Source of the DNA: Mesorhizobium loti R88b | GTDB lineage: Bacteria; Pseudomonadota; Alphaproteobacteria; Rhizobiales; Rhizobiaceae | Assembly: GCF_013170845.1 (NCBI RefSeq) | Contig: NZ_CP033367.1 | Span: 2,605,001 to 2,669,000, forward strand | Length of the DNA stretch: 64,000 nucleotides | Reading direction: 5' to 3' | Shown here: in pieces, positions 18,238 to 27,559 of the stretch | Layout of the letters: each line of letters begins with the position of its first letter | How positions within the stretch are numbered: the stretch's first letter is position 1 | Translations under genes and position numbers: made by a program | Notes under the pieces: generated by a model | Seen by the model: only the letters and a program-made list of their open reading frames with translations | Databases searched by the model: none | Told to the model about the DNA's origin: nothing

Positions 18238-18879
18238 TTACTTCTCTTCGGCGGCAGGAGCCGCTTCAGGTGCAGCCACTTCAACCGTCTCTTCCGTCTC
18301 CGGCTTCATCGCCGACGAGCCGGCAATGGTCGCGATGGTGAAGTCGCGATCGGAGATGACCGGCTTGACGCCGGCCGGCAGCTTGACCGCCGAGATGTGG
18401 ATCGAATCGCCAATGTTGGCGCCGGTGAGATCGACGGTGATGAATTCCGGGATCGCATTGGCCGGGCAGTGGAACTCGACTTCGTGACGCACGATGTTGA
18501 GCACGCCGCCGCGCTTGATGCCGGGCGACTTGTCCTCATTGATGAAGTGGACAGGCACGTCGACATTGACTTCGGTGTCCTTGCCGATGCGCAGGAAGTC
18601 GACATGGACAGGGAAATCCTTGACCGGGTCGAGCTGGAAATCCTTCGGCAGGACCTGGATCTTCTTGCCGTCGACATCGATCGTGGCGATCGTGGTCAGA
18701 AACCCGCCGCCATGGATCTTGTAGAAAATGTCCTTGTAGGTGAGCGAGATAGCCAGGGGAGGCTGCTTGTCACCATAGATTACTGCAGGCACTTTACCGT
18801 TGCGGCGAACTGCACGGGCGGACCCCTTACCGACCTGTTCGCGCGCTTCGGCCTTGAGCTCGTAAGTATCGTGGCTCAT
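18238..18879 (-). CDS. rplY: 50S ribosomal protein L25 / Ctc form
   Basis: 213-aa two-domain L25 (TL5/Ctc type) that binds 5S rRNA. The N-terminal domain has [20 protein letters not shown] and YGDKQPP; the C-terminal beta domain extends to about residue 190. The alanine/glutamate-rich tail ([15 protein letters not shown]) is common in alphaproteobacteria. It heads the rplY-pth pair on the minus strand. Confidence 0.96.
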   Translation of the reverse strand: MSHDTYELKAEAREQVGKGSARAVRRNGKVPAVIYGDKQPPLAISLTYKDIFYKIHGGGFLTTIATIDVDGKKIQVLPKDFQLDPVKDFPVHVDFLRIGKDTEVNVDVPVHFINEDKSPGIKRGGVLNIVRHEVEFHCPANAIPEFITVDLTGANIGDSIHISAVKLPAGVKPVISDRDFTIATIAGSSAMKPETEETVEVAAPEAAPAAEEK

Positions 18880-18942
18880 GGCTTTTCCTTTCGCGTGTTA
18901 TGGAGCGTTTGCGGAGGGCAGATTGCCTGGACCGTAAACGTC

Positions 18943-18968
18943 GAAAGCCGCCGGGTGAGGCGGCTTTC
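18943..18968 (-). terminator. Hairpin between marR and rplY
   Basis: 10-bp arms GAAAGCCGCC and GGCGGCTTTC with a six-base loop. It is 90 bases after the MarR stop and 64 before the rplY start on the same strand. The following T-run is poor, so it may be a terminator for the regulator or a structure in the rplY leader. Confidence 0.55.
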
Positions 18969-19059
18969 CGCCGCGTTGCCTCCAAGGGTGTCTACGCGGG
19001 TGGCGGCTCTATAGCGGAAGGCAGCCGAAGGTGCAAGCCATGGCGGGCAAGGGCCGTGG

Positions 19060-19488
19060 CTACCGGTCGCCGCTCAGCGCATAGCGCAACGTCTGGATCT
19101 GCCGGTTCAGGGCGTCGAGCGCAGCCAGCGTCATGCCGGAGCGCTCGATCAGGGTTTCGTTCAGGCAATTGCACTGGACCAGCAGCGCGCGCCCTGAGGC
19201 GGTCAGGTCGACCTGCACCTGGCGCTCGTCGGTCTGGCTACGCTGGCGGGTGACCAGGCCAGCCTGTTCCATGCGCTTGACCAGTGGCGTGATGGTGCTC
19301 GATTCCAGGGCAAGCCGGTGCGCGATGCTGCCGACCGACATGCCGTCGGCCTCAGCAAGCGCGTTCAGCACGAGATATTGCGGATAGGTGATGCCCATCT
19401 CGTCCAGCATCGGCTTGTAGGTGCGGTTGATCGCCATTGAGGTGGCATAGAGCGTGAAACAGAGCTGGTTGTCCAACGGGAGAGGCAC
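19060..19488 (-). CDS. MarR-family regulator, OhrR-like
   Basis: 142-aa winged-helix repressor. LDNQLCFTLYATSMAINRTY followed by KPMLDEMGITYPQYLVLNAL is the OhrR-type N-terminus, including the Cys at the peroxide-sensing position. The DNA-binding part is VGSIAHRLALESSTITPLVK. The frame stays open to 19566, but GTG 19488 has AAAGGA 7 bases upstream and gives the family length. It is divergent from an alpha/beta hydrolase; two ATCGCGAT palindromes lie between them, so it probably represses both in the absence of an organic oxidant. Confidence 0.85.
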   Translation of the reverse strand: MPLPLDNQLCFTLYATSMAINRTYKPMLDEMGITYPQYLVLNALAEADGMSVGSIAHRLALESSTITPLVKRMEQAGLVTRQRSQTDERQVQVDLTASGRALLVQCNCLNETLIERSGMTLAALDALNRQIQTLRYALSGDR

Positions 19489-19538
19489 GACGCATTCCTT
19501 TGCCGACTGAGCGTTTTGGATATGTACCACGAAAAATG

Positions 19539-19617
19539 ATATCGCGATATATATTCTTGTAGACAAGGGTTTCGATCTGCGTTAGCCATATTGTTGTCGC
19601 GATATTGATTATCGCGA
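19539..19617. promoter_or_regulatory. Two MarR/OhrR-type operators in the divergent promoter region
   Basis: ATATCGCGATAT at 19539-19550 is a perfect 12-bp palindrome. TCGCGATA-TTGAT-TATCGCGA at 19597-19617 has perfect 8-bp arms. The shared ATCGCGAT core and position between divergent genes point to binding sites for the adjacent regulator. Confidence 0.72.
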
Positions 19618-19636
19618 AATCAATATGGAGATTGAG

Positions 19637-20479
19637 ATGACCAAGCCTGGCAGCAGCACGATCACCACCAAGGACGGAACCGAGATCTTCTACAAGGATT
19701 GGGGAACCGGTCAGCCCATTGTCTTCCATCATGGCTGGCCATTGAGCAGCGACGACTGGGACGCCCAGATGCTGTTCTTCCTGGCGCAAGGCTACCGCGT
19801 CATTGCCCATGACCGGCGTGGCCATGGCCGTTCGACGCAGACGGATGTCGGCAACGAGATGGACACCTACGCCGCCGATGTCGCGGAACTTGCCGCACAT
19901 CTCGACCTCAAGAACGCCATCCATGTCGGCCATTCGACCGGTGGTGGCGAGGTGGCGCGCTACGTCGCGAAATACGGTTCAGGCGGCCGTGTCGCCAAGG
20001 CGGTGCTGATCGGCGCGGTGCCACCAATCATGCTCAAGACGGCTGCCAATCCCGGTGGCCTGCCGATCGAAGTCTTTGACGGCTTTCGTTCAGCCCAGGC
20101 GGCCAACCGCGCCCAGTTCTTCCACGATGTTGCAGCCGGTCCGTTCTACGGCTTCAACCGTCCTGGTGCCGAAGTCTCGCAGGCTGTCGTCGAGAATTGG
20201 TGGCGCCAGGGCATGATGGGCGGCACCAAGGCGCACTATGATTGCATCAAGGCCTTCTCGGAAACCGACTTCACCGAAGATTTGAAGGCAATCGACGTGC
20301 CGGTGCTGGTCCTGCATGGCGACGACGACCAGATCGTGCCCATCGCCGACTCGGCGCTGCTGTCGGTCAAGCTGCTCAAGAAGGGCGAGCTCAAGGTCTA
20401 CAAGGGTTTTCCGCACGGTATGGCGACAACCCATGCCGATGTCATCAACGACGACCTGCTGGCCTTCTTCAAGGCATAA
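19637..20479 (+). CDS. Alpha/beta hydrolase, chloroperoxidase/arylesterase type
   Basis: 280-aa cofactor-free alpha/beta hydrolase. [14 protein letters not shown] forms the oxyanion region, [12 protein letters not shown] holds the nucleophile Ser, [10 protein letters not shown] the acid, and FPHGMATTH the catalytic His. The upstream in-frame ATG at 19625 is possible, but 19637 has GGAG 6 bases upstream. Family members hydrolyse esters and can make peracids. Control by the divergent OhrR-like regulator suggests an oxidative-stress context. It ends with a strong terminator. Confidence 0.88.
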   Translation: MTKPGSSTITTKDGTEIFYKDWGTGQPIVFHHGWPLSSDDWDAQMLFFLAQGYRVIAHDRRGHGRSTQTDVGNEMDTYAADVAELAAHLDLKNAIHVGHSTGGGEVARYVAKYGSGGRVAKAVLIGAVPPIMLKTAANPGGLPIEVFDGFRSAQAANRAQFFHDVAAGPFYGFNRPGAEVSQAVVENWWRQGMMGGTKAHYDCIKAFSETDFTEDLKAIDVPVLVLHGDDDQIVPIADSALLSVKLLKKGELKVYKGFPHGMATTHADVINDDLLAFFKA

Positions 20480-20500
20480 GGCCTTTCCGTTGGGATAGAC

Positions 20501-20527
20501 AAACACCCGCCATCCGGCGGGTGTTTT
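20501..20527 (+). terminator. Terminator after the alpha/beta hydrolase
   Basis: 11-bp arms AAACACCCGCC and GGCGGGTGTTT, loop ATCC, then T-rich. It also serves as the boundary to the convergent SDR gene. Confidence 0.9.
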
Positions 20528-20538
20528 CGTATCCGGGT

Positions 20539-21288
20539 TCAGGCGATGCTCAGGCCGCCGTCGATCAGCATTTCCGCACCAACCATGAACTGGCATTCGT
20601 CCGAGGCCAGAAACACCACCGCGTTGGCGATTTCCTCGGCGGTTCCGAAACGGCCGGCGGGCACCAGGCCGACCACCGCTTTCGCGCGCGCTTTAGCCGC
20701 TTCCGGGTCCAGCCCAAGTTTGTCATTGAGCGGCGTGTCGATCGGGCCGGGGCTGATCACGTTGGCGCGGATGCCGCGCCCTATCAGCTCGCCGGAGAGC
20801 GTCCGGGCGAGTGAAATCATGCCGGCCTTGGCCAGTGCATAGACGTGTGTTCCGGCCATTCCCATATGCGCGTTGACCGAGCCGCTGAGGATGATCGACG
20901 ACGGGTTCGAAAACAGCGGAACGAGCGCCTTGACCAGGAAGTACGGCCCCTTGAGGTCGATATCGATGCTCCTGTCGAACGCCGCTTCCGTCCAGTCGCC
21001 AAGCGGGCGCAGATCGGCGATCCCGGCGTTGAGGAAGAGGGCGTCGAGCCTGCCGAAGGTCTCCCCGATCTGCCGTGCGATGTCGGCTTGGGCCGCGGCA
21101 TCTCCAGCGTCGGCGGCGATGACGAGCACATCGCCGCCCAAGACGTTGCGCGCCTCCTCGAGGCGGCCCGCATTGGTGCCGGTGATGGCGACGCGCGCGC
21201 CTTCTTCGATAAAACGTCGCGCCGTCACCAGGCCAATGCCGCTGGTGCCGCCGGTGATCAACGCGGCCTTGCCTTTCAGTCTGGACAT
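20539..21288 (-). CDS. Short-chain dehydrogenase/reductase
   Basis: 249-aa classical SDR. The NAD(P)-binding TGGTSGIG is near residue 12, NAGIADLRPLG forms the second motif, and the catalytic triad is Ser in IILSGSVNAH with YALAKAG (YxxxK). It ends with VGAEMLIDGGLSIA. ATG 21288 is preceded by AGAAGG; the longer frame to 21360 lacks a good start. Arg/Asn residues after the Gly motif suggest NADP use. Substrate unknown. Confidence 0.9.
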   Translation of the reverse strand: MSRLKGKAALITGGTSGIGLVTARRFIEEGARVAITGTNAGRLEEARNVLGGDVLVIAADAGDAAAQADIARQIGETFGRLDALFLNAGIADLRPLGDWTEAAFDRSIDIDLKGPYFLVKALVPLFSNPSSIILSGSVNAHMGMAGTHVYALAKAGMISLARTLSGELIGRGIRANVISPGPIDTPLNDKLGLDPEAAKARAKAVVGLVPAGRFGTAEEIANAVVFLASDECQFMVGAEMLIDGGLSIA

Positions 21289-21380
21289 AGTGATTGCCTT
21301 CTCCCCGTCCTGCGCATGGGTCAGTGCTGGAATCCCACGATTTTCTAACAGGCTTTTCACCCGGCGTAAGGTGAAACAAT

Positions 21381-21414
21381 CGCGGGGGGCGTGGCAGTTG
21401 CCACGCCCTCCGCG
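21381..21414 (-). terminator. Terminator of the MFS efflux gene
   Basis: 16-base arms with one mismatch (CGCGGGGGGCGTGGCA and TGCCACGCCCTCCGCG), loop GT. It starts 24 bases after the MFS stop on the minus strand. Confidence 0.75.
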
Positions 21415-21437
21415 TCAAATCGCAAGATCAGCTGATT

Positions 21438-22682
21438 TTAGCTGATCGCTGCCTGCGCCTTGCGGGCTTCCTTCATGTTGGGCAGGAACACCGTCAGCAG
21501 GCCCAGGAACGGCAGATACGAGCAGATCTGGAAGACGAAATCGATGCCCTTCATGTCAGCGACGACGCCGAGCACGGCGGCGGCGATGCCGCCCATGCCG
21601 AAGGCGAAGCCGAAGAAGATGCCGGCGATCATGCCGACGCGGCCCGGCACCAGTTCCTGCGCGAAGACGACGATGTTGGAGAAGGCCGATGACAGGATCA
21701 GCCCGATCAGCACCGTCAGCACCATCGTCCATTCCAGATTGGCGTAGGGCAGCGCCAGCGTGAAGGGCAGCACGCCGACGATCGAGAACCAGATCATCGC
21801 CTTCTGTCCGTAACGGTCGCCGAACGGGCCGCCGAGCAGGATGCCGAGCGCCGAGGCACCGAGGAACAGGAACAGCATGACCTGCGACATCTGCACCGAA
21901 ACGCCGAACTTATGGATGGAATAGAAGGTGTAGTAGCTGGCGAGGCTGGCGATATAGGCGTTCTTGCTCAGCACCAGCAGGGTCAGCACGATCAATGCGT
22001 TCATCACCTTGCGGCGCGGGAACGGCGAGACGAAGCTTGCCGCCTTGCGATTGCCTTGCGCGGCGCGCAGCCGGCTGTACCAGCCGCCGACCTGCCAGAG
22101 CACAATGATGCCGATCAGCGAGCCGACGGCAAACCAGGCGATGCTGGTCTGGCCGAAGGGCACGACGATGAAGGCAGCCAGAAGCGGCCCCATCGACTGG
22201 CCGAAATTGCCGCCGACCTGGAACAGCGATTGCGCCAGGCCGAACCGGCCGCCCGACGCGAAGCGGGCGATGCGCGAGGATTCCGGATGGAAGATCGCCG
22301 AGCCGATGCCGATCAGAGAGGCGCCGATCAGCAGCAAATAGTAGTGTCCCGCATAAGCCAGCACGACCAGCCCGATCAAGGACGACGCCATGCCGTAGGG
22401 CAGGGAATAAGGCATCGGCCGCTTGTCGGTGACCATGCCGATGATCGGCTGCAGCAGCGATGCCGTGACCTGGAAGGTGAAGGTCAACAGGCCGATCTGC
22501 CAGAAGTCGAGGCCGTAATTCTCTTTCAGGAGCGGGTAAATGGCCGATAGCAGCGACTGCATGATGTCGTTGATGGAATGGCAGAAGCTCACCGCCAGGA
22601 TGACGGTGAAGGCCGTCGCCTGGGCTGAAGCCTGACTGGTGGTCGCGGAGGGCGCGACGCCGGTTGCTGTCGTATCGGTCAA
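21438..22682 (-). CDS. MFS exporter, fosmidomycin-resistance (Fsr) type
   Basis: 414-aa protein with 12 predicted membrane helices. The N-terminal SFCHSINDIMQSLLSAIYPL is the hallmark of Fsr-type transporters, and GNFGQSMGPLLAAFIV and GGPFGDRYGQK are also seen. The open frame extends far upstream (to 23423), but that part lies antisense to the AraC gene. TTG 22682 has GGAG 6 bases upstream and gives the expected length. It faces an AraC regulator across 174 bases, a usual efflux/regulator pair. Confidence 0.87.
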   Translation of the reverse strand: MTDTTATGVAPSATTSQASAQATAFTVILAVSFCHSINDIMQSLLSAIYPLLKENYGLDFWQIGLLTFTFQVTASLLQPIIGMVTDKRPMPYSLPYGMASSLIGLVVLAYAGHYYLLLIGASLIGIGSAIFHPESSRIARFASGGRFGLAQSLFQVGGNFGQSMGPLLAAFIVVPFGQTSIAWFAVGSLIGIIVLWQVGGWYSRLRAAQGNRKAASFVSPFPRRKVMNALIVLTLLVLSKNAYIASLASYYTFYSIHKFGVSVQMSQVMLFLFLGASALGILLGGPFGDRYGQKAMIWFSIVGVLPFTLALPYANLEWTMVLTVLIGLILSSAFSNIVVFAQELVPGRVGMIAGIFFGFAFGMGGIAAAVLGVVADMKGIDFVFQICSYLPFLGLLTVFLPNMKEARKAQAAIS

Positions 22683-22856
22683 GGGTGGCTCCGTGGTCTT
22701 TTTGGCGGACAATGCCGCAGGGTGGCGCAGCGGGGCGTTCAGCCCCGCAGGGTAATTGGCGGGACGCTCTCCCGCCGGCAGCCTTATAAGCTGCTTGCGG
22801 GACGACTTCTTTCGTGGTTTGGTCCAATAGTTTCGCAAGTGGGCCAGCTGAGCACG

Positions 22857-23750
22857 ATGATGCCGCAGGACAGGGAGATTTTTGGCGCCGGCCACACCGA
22901 TCTCGAACGGTTGCACGGGCTGCGTTGGCAGTGGCTCGAGCAGGCCGTTGGACCGGCGGTGGTGTTGCCGACCGAATATCCGGACGGCTACCACGTGCCG
23001 CACCACCACCACAGCCGCAGCCAGCTGCTGCATGCGCTGGTCGGCGTCGTGCTGGTGACGACGCGGCATGGACGCTGGATGGTGCCGCCCGACCATGCGA
23101 TGTGGATTCCGGCCGGCATCGAACACTCCGTCGAGATGCTGGGCGATGTCTCGATGCGCTCGGTCTATGTCATGCCGCAGGCGATCCCTGGTCTGCCGGA
23201 GGGCATGCGCGTCGTCGGTGTCACCGACCTGATGCACAGCCTGATCGTGGAATCCGAGAAGCTGCCGCAGGGCGGCGAACTGGAGGGGCGCGGGGGCCTG
23301 ATCATGAACCTTCTCCTGCATGAGATCCCGCAATTGCCCGAACGGCCGCTTGGCCTGCCGTTCCCGTCCGATCCCAAACTGGCGGCGCTCTGTCGGCGCT
23401 TCGTCGCGGCACCTTCGCCACACGCAACCATCGACGAATGGGCCGATGCCGTCGGCATGAGCCGGCGCTCCTTCACGCGCGCTTTCCAGCGCCAGACCGG
23501 CCTGTCGCTGTCGACATGGCGCCAGCAGGCCTGCCTGTTTGCAGCACTGCCAAGGCTCGCCGATGGCGAGCCGATCACCCGGGTTGCGCTCGATCTCGGC
23601 TATGACAGCGTGCCGGCCTTCATCACCATGTTCAAGCGCATGCTGGGCGCGTCGCCGCGTGGCTATATGCGCGGCGCACGCGAAAACGGTGAAGGCTCGC
23701 GGCGGGCGGTGCCCGGTGCGGCAACCAGATTGCTGTCGTCAGGGGTTTAG
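22857..23750 (+). CDS. AraC-family regulator with cupin sensor domain
   Basis: 297-aa regulator. The N-terminal cupin (residues 25-150; [18 protein letters not shown] has three adjacent His) is followed by two C-terminal HTH motifs ([20 protein letters not shown] and [20 protein letters not shown]). I chose ATG 22857; an open frame upstream to 22722 lacks conserved sequence. It is divergent from the Fsr-type exporter and probably controls it. Its stop overlaps the prs stop by three bases. Confidence 0.88.
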   Translation: MMPQDREIFGAGHTDLERLHGLRWQWLEQAVGPAVVLPTEYPDGYHVPHHHHSRSQLLHALVGVVLVTTRHGRWMVPPDHAMWIPAGIEHSVEMLGDVSMRSVYVMPQAIPGLPEGMRVVGVTDLMHSLIVESEKLPQGGELEGRGGLIMNLLLHEIPQLPERPLGLPFPSDPKLAALCRRFVAAPSPHATIDEWADAVGMSRRSFTRAFQRQTGLSLSTWRQQACLFAALPRLADGEPITRVALDLGYDSVPAFITMFKRMLGASPRGYMRGARENGEGSRRAVPGAATRLLSSGV

Positions 23751-24682
23751 TCGAAGAGGCTCGACACCGATTCCTCGGTCGCGGTGCGCGAGATGGCTTC
23801 GCCCATCAGGTCGGCGATCGAGATGACGCGGATGTTGGGCGCGTCGAGCACGCCTTGGGTCGGCTGGATGGAATCGGTGATCACCAGTTCCTGCAGTTTC
23901 GAGCCGCTGATGCGGGCGACCGCGCCGCCCGAAAGCACGCCGTGGGTGATGTAGGCGGTGACGCTGGTGGCGCCATTGGCCAGCAGCGCATCGGCGGCGT
24001 TGCACAGCGTGCCGCCGGAATCGACGATGTCGTCGATCAGCAGGCAGTCCTTGCCGGCGACCGCGCCGATGATGTTCATGACTTCCGATTCGCCGGGCCG
24101 CTCACGGCGCTTGTCGACGATGGCGAGCTGTGCGTCGAAGCGCTTGGCCAGCGCCCGGGCACGGACCACGCCGCCGATGTCGGGTGATACGACAACCACG
24201 TTGCCGAGCTGCTTGTATTTCGCCTTCACGTCGCGCGCCATGACCGGCACCGAAAACAGATTGTCGGTCGGGATATCGAAGAAGCCCTGGATCTGGCCGG
24301 CATGGAGGTCGAGCGTCAGAACGCGGTCGACGCCGGCGCGGGTGATCATGTTGGCGACCAGCTTGGCCGAGATCGGCGTGCGGCCGGAGGCGCGGCGATC
24401 CTGCCTCGCATAGCCGAAATAGGGGATGACCGCCGTGATGCGCTTGGCCGAGGAGCGCATGAAGGCGTCGATCATGATGAGCAGTTCCATCAGGTGATCG
24501 TTGGTCGGGAACGAGGTCGATTGCAGGATGAAGACATCCTCGCCGCGCACGTTCTCCTGGATTTCGACGAAGATTTCCTGGTCGGCGAAGCGCCTGACAC
24601 TGGCCTTTCCCAAGGGGACATTGAGATAACGGGCGACCGCTTCGGCCAGCACTCTGTTGGAATTGCCCGCGAAGAGTTTCAT
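23747..24682 (-). CDS. prs: Ribose-phosphate pyrophosphokinase
   Basis: 311-aa class I PRPP synthase making PRPP from ribose-5-phosphate and [23 protein letters not shown] is at the N-terminus, [18 protein letters not shown] is the divalent metal/PRPP-binding segment, and [19 protein letters not shown] is the ribose-5-phosphate loop. Full length. Core nucleotide metabolism; convergent with the AraC gene. Confidence 0.97.
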   Translation of the reverse strand: MKLFAGNSNRVLAEAVARYLNVPLGKASVRRFADQEIFVEIQENVRGEDVFILQSTSFPTNDHLMELLIMIDAFMRSSAKRITAVIPYFGYARQDRRASGRTPISAKLVANMITRAGVDRVLTLDLHAGQIQGFFDIPTDNLFSVPVMARDVKAKYKQLGNVVVVSPDIGGVVRARALAKRFDAQLAIVDKRRERPGESEVMNIIGAVAGKDCLLIDDIVDSGGTLCNAADALLANGATSVTAYITHGVLSGGAVARISGSKLQELVITDSIQPTQGVLDAPNIRVISIADLMGEAISRTATEESVSSLFD

Positions 24683-24840
24683 GCACCGTTCCTGGTGGAG
24701 GATAGCGAGACCTGGCGGACTCGCCTGCGCCCTTTAACCGGGCTTTTAGCGGCCCGCGCCGGTATTGCAAGTGCTCAGATGGGGAATCCGCCGGCTAACA
24801 CAGGGAAAGCCCAGGTACCATCACCGGCTTGCAACACTTG

Positions 24841-25467
24841 CTAGCTGGCCTTGCCGCTGAGAAATGCCGCGAACTGGTCGATGGTCTGGTCGGCGATGGC
24901 CTGCATGGTGGCTGGCGAGACACCCTTCCAACTGTCGGCGCTCCCGCCGGCGGAATTGACCGAAGGCGCCTTCAGCTGGCCGTTGATGCGGTGGAGGCGA
25001 TTGCCCGAGGGATCGTAGACGTCCCAGACATAGATGACGGTGGTGTCCTTGCCTTCCGTGAGCGCCGAGAAATAGCCCTTAAGCACATGGGTCGCGGTCT
25101 GGTCCTGGCTGCCGGCCAGCGTGATGCCGCGCTGCTTGGCGCGCGTCTGCAGTTCCGCTGTCAGCGGCGTGGCAGCTTCCACCGAAGCGCCGACGATCGG
25201 TGCGATCTGCAGCCGGGTCTTGGCGAGGATAGCGGCGGTCTGGGCCGGCGTGGCCGGTGCGGTGGTGGTTGCGCCGGCCGTGGTGGTGGCGGCCGGGGCG
25301 GCGGGCGACGTGACCGTGGCCGCGCTGCCCTGAGCGGTCGGCGTCGCCGGCCCCGAAGTCGCCGGCGGGGTGATGGCGGAAGGTTCCAGAACGTCCTTTG
25401 TGTTGGTGCAGGCGGCAAGAGCCAATGCCACAAGCAATGACACGGTCGTCACATGCGATCGTCTCAT
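24841..25467 (-). CDS. Putative lipoprotein, Ala/Thr/Pro-rich linker
   Basis: 208-aa protein starting MRRSHVTTVSLLVALALAAC; the lipobox LAAC makes lipidation at Cys20 likely. A 60-residue low-complexity stretch of Ala, Thr and Pro follows. A C-terminal globular part has THVLKGYFSALTEGKDTTVI and YVWDVYDPSGNRLHRINGQL, reminiscent of outer-membrane assembly lipoproteins. ATG 25467 has GAAGG close upstream. Exact function unknown. Confidence 0.82.
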   Translation of the reverse strand: MRRSHVTTVSLLVALALAACTNTKDVLEPSAITPPATSGPATPTAQGSAATVTSPAAPAATTTAGATTTAPATPAQTAAILAKTRLQIAPIVGASVEAATPLTAELQTRAKQRGITLAGSQDQTATHVLKGYFSALTEGKDTTVIYVWDVYDPSGNRLHRINGQLKAPSVNSAGGSADSWKGVSPATMQAIADQTIDQFAAFLSGKAS

Positions 25468-25510
25468 TTGCCTTCTAACTCCTTGGCGAAGAACGCCTCC
25501 CATTATGGAT

Positions 25511-26662
25511 TCACTGTACGATCAAGTCGAGATCATGGCGGGACAGCGGCTTCGGCTGGGATTCAGTGGTCAGGTAGGTGCGGCCGAGCGTCATTGCCGT
25601 CTCGGTCTCGGAGTCCATGATGATCATATGGGCAAACAGCGTCATGTTCGGCGCGATCGGTTCCGGGTTGCCCTGGTAGAACATCGGCATGTCCATCCAG
25701 GACGGCGTGAAGCGGGCGCCGACCGAGTAGCCGCAGGCGTTCAGCCGGTGCTTGGTCAGGCCGTGCGCCTCCATGGTGCGGGCGTGGGCGTCGAAGACAT
25801 CGCCGAATGTATTGCCCGGCATCATCGCCTTTTCGACGGCGAGAAGGGCGGCGCGGGCGGCGTCGAACAGTTCCTGATGGCGCTTAGACACCTTGCCGGT
25901 CAGCACGGTGCGCATCATCGGCGCGTGGTAATGATGGAAGACGCCGGCCCATTCGAGTGTCAACTGGTCGTTCTTGGTGAGCTTGCGGCGGCCGGCCTTG
26001 TAGCGGCAGAGCAGCGCATCGACACCGGAGCCGATGATGAACTCGTTGGCCGGATAATCGCCGCCGCCGGCGAAGACCGCGCCCTGCATGGCGGCCAGGA
26101 TGAGGGCTTCGTCGCCGCCCTGCTTGATCAGCGGCAGCGCCGCATCCAATGCCTCGTCGGAGAGGTTGGCGGCCTTTTCGGCCTTGGTGATCTCGGCCGG
26201 GCTCTTGAACAGGCGGAGCCGGCCGACAATGCCGGACGCATCGGCGATCTGGCCGAAAGTCTGCAACTGCTCGTCCAGTCGCCGGCCATTGAAGGCGGTC
26301 AGCCCGTGCGTGTCGTATTCGACGCCGATGCGGGCGCCGAGCAAATTGAGATCGTTGAGCAGATTGCGCAGGTCGACCGCCGGGTTGGCGCCATTACGGT
26401 CGGTCCACAAGACGATGTTGTCGATGATCGAGGTGTGACGGGCCTGGCGCAGGTCGGCCGAGCGGGTGAGCAGGACCATCGAACCGTCGGCCTTCACCAC
26501 CAGGCACTGGAAGAAACAGAAGCCGAACGTGTCATAGCCGGTCAGCCAGTACATGCTTTCTTGCGCGAACAGCAGGATGGCGTCGAGCTTCTTCTCGGCC
26601 ATCTCGATCATCAGCCGGTCGCGCCGCGCGTCAAATTCCGATCGTTCAAAATGCAGCGCCAT
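25511..26662 (-). CDS. M24-family (creatinase/DoeA-like) hydrolase lacking the metal ligands
   Basis: 383-aa pita-bread-fold protein. The N-terminal creatinase domain (MYWLTGYDTFGFCFFQC) is followed by a C-terminal M24 domain. At the positions where aminopeptidase P has its Asp-Asp-His-Glu-Glu metal ligands, the sequence reads EWAGVFHHYHAPMMRT, NACGYSVGA and HMIIMDSET. Most ligands are absent, as in creatinase and ectoine hydrolase. It is therefore more likely a metal-independent amidohydrolase than a peptidase. It starts one base inside the pgeF stop. Confidence 0.85.
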   Translation of the reverse strand: MALHFERSEFDARRDRLMIEMAEKKLDAILLFAQESMYWLTGYDTFGFCFFQCLVVKADGSMVLLTRSADLRQARHTSIIDNIVLWTDRNGANPAVDLRNLLNDLNLLGARIGVEYDTHGLTAFNGRRLDEQLQTFGQIADASGIVGRLRLFKSPAEITKAEKAANLSDEALDAALPLIKQGGDEALILAAMQGAVFAGGGDYPANEFIIGSGVDALLCRYKAGRRKLTKNDQLTLEWAGVFHHYHAPMMRTVLTGKVSKRHQELFDAARAALLAVEKAMMPGNTFGDVFDAHARTMEAHGLTKHRLNACGYSVGARFTPSWMDMPMFYQGNPEPIAPNMTLFAHMIIMDSETETAMTLGRTYLTTESQPKPLSRHDLDLIVQ

Positions 26663-27456
26663 TATTCACTCTCCAAAACGATGGCCGAAACCTGCCGGCC
26701 GTAATCGGGCTCCTTGCGGTGCGTGGTGCGCCGGTAGGAGTAAAACAGCTCTTCCTCGGCATAGGTGCAGCGGCCAAGGCCCTCAGCCGTCACGCCAGCC
26801 CTGGCCAGCCGGTCGACCGTGTAACTGACAAGGTCGAACATGGCATGGCCGGCTTTGGCCGAGGGTGCGAAGTATCGGATATTTTCAGCGTCGGCCTCGA
26901 CGAAACGAGCGACGAATTCCGGCCCGACCTCGTAATTGTCCGGGCCGATCGAGGGGCCGAGCACGGCGACGATGTTTTCGCGGCGGGCGCCCAGGCTTTC
27001 CATGGCGGCGATGGTGTTTTCCAGCACGCCGGTAAAGGCGCCTTTCCAGCCGGCGTGCGCTGCCCCGATGATGCGCGCCCCGGCATCGGCGAACAGCACC
27101 GGGCCGCAATCGGCGGTCGAGGCGCCGATGGCTATGCCTGGCCGGTCGGTGACGACGGCGTCGGCCTTGGGGCGTTCGCCGGCGAAGGGTTCCCGGGCGA
27201 TGATGACGTCAGGCGAATGGATCTGCCAGGCGGTCAACAGATGGCTCGCCGGCACGCCCATCCAGGCGGCGACGCGGGCGCGGTTCTCGGCGACCAGCGT
27301 CTGGTCGTCATCCGATCCGGTGCCGATGTTGAGGCCCTGGTAGATTCCGGTCGAGACGCCGCCGGTGCGGGTGAAATAGCCGTGGCGGATGCCTTGTGCC
27401 TGCGCCTTGTCCAGCAGCGGCGACCGAACGGGATCCGGTTTGGTCTGATTAAGCAT
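26662..27456 (-). CDS. pgeF: Peptidoglycan editing factor PgeF (multicopper/laccase-domain family)
   Basis: 264-aa YfiH-fold protein. Zn-binding and catalytic segments are TADCGPVLFADAGARIIGAA followed by HAGWKG, and GPSIGPDNYEVG; FTRTGGVSTG is the N-terminal signature. Family members remove wrongly incorporated L-serine from peptidoglycan precursors or act on phenols/purine nucleosides. Lies in the usual rhizobial block with midA and lgt; the stop and the M24 start overlap. Confidence 0.92.
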   Translation of the reverse strand: MLNQTKPDPVRSPLLDKAQAQGIRHGYFTRTGGVSTGIYQGLNIGTGSDDDQTLVAENRARVAAWMGVPASHLLTAWQIHSPDVIIAREPFAGERPKADAVVTDRPGIAIGASTADCGPVLFADAGARIIGAAHAGWKGAFTGVLENTIAAMESLGARRENIVAVLGPSIGPDNYEVGPEFVARFVEADAENIRYFAPSAKAGHAMFDLVSYTVDRLARAGVTAEGLGRCTYAEEELFYSYRRTTHRKEPDYGRQVSAIVLESE

Positions 27457-27492
27457 GCGGGCGTTGTTGTCCGTGTGGGCGGTTTCGTCAAG

Positions 27493-27519
27493 AAAAAGCG
27501 GCCGGCGGTCGGGCCGCTC
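27493..27519 (-). terminator. Terminator after midA (minus strand)
   Basis: 7-bp arms AGCGGCC and GGCCGCT. In the minus direction the stem is followed by TTTTTC. It is located between the midA stop and the pgeF start, so pgeF probably has its own promoter. Confidence 0.75.
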
Positions 27520-27559
27520 TTTTATCGGACGGGAGATTGGGAGGGGCAGCGGTGAAAAG

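Noticed and set aside
22683..23423. N-terminal extension of the MFS frame
   Set aside because: It is antisense to the AraC gene and has no membrane-protein character; TTG 22682 with an SD gives the normal start.
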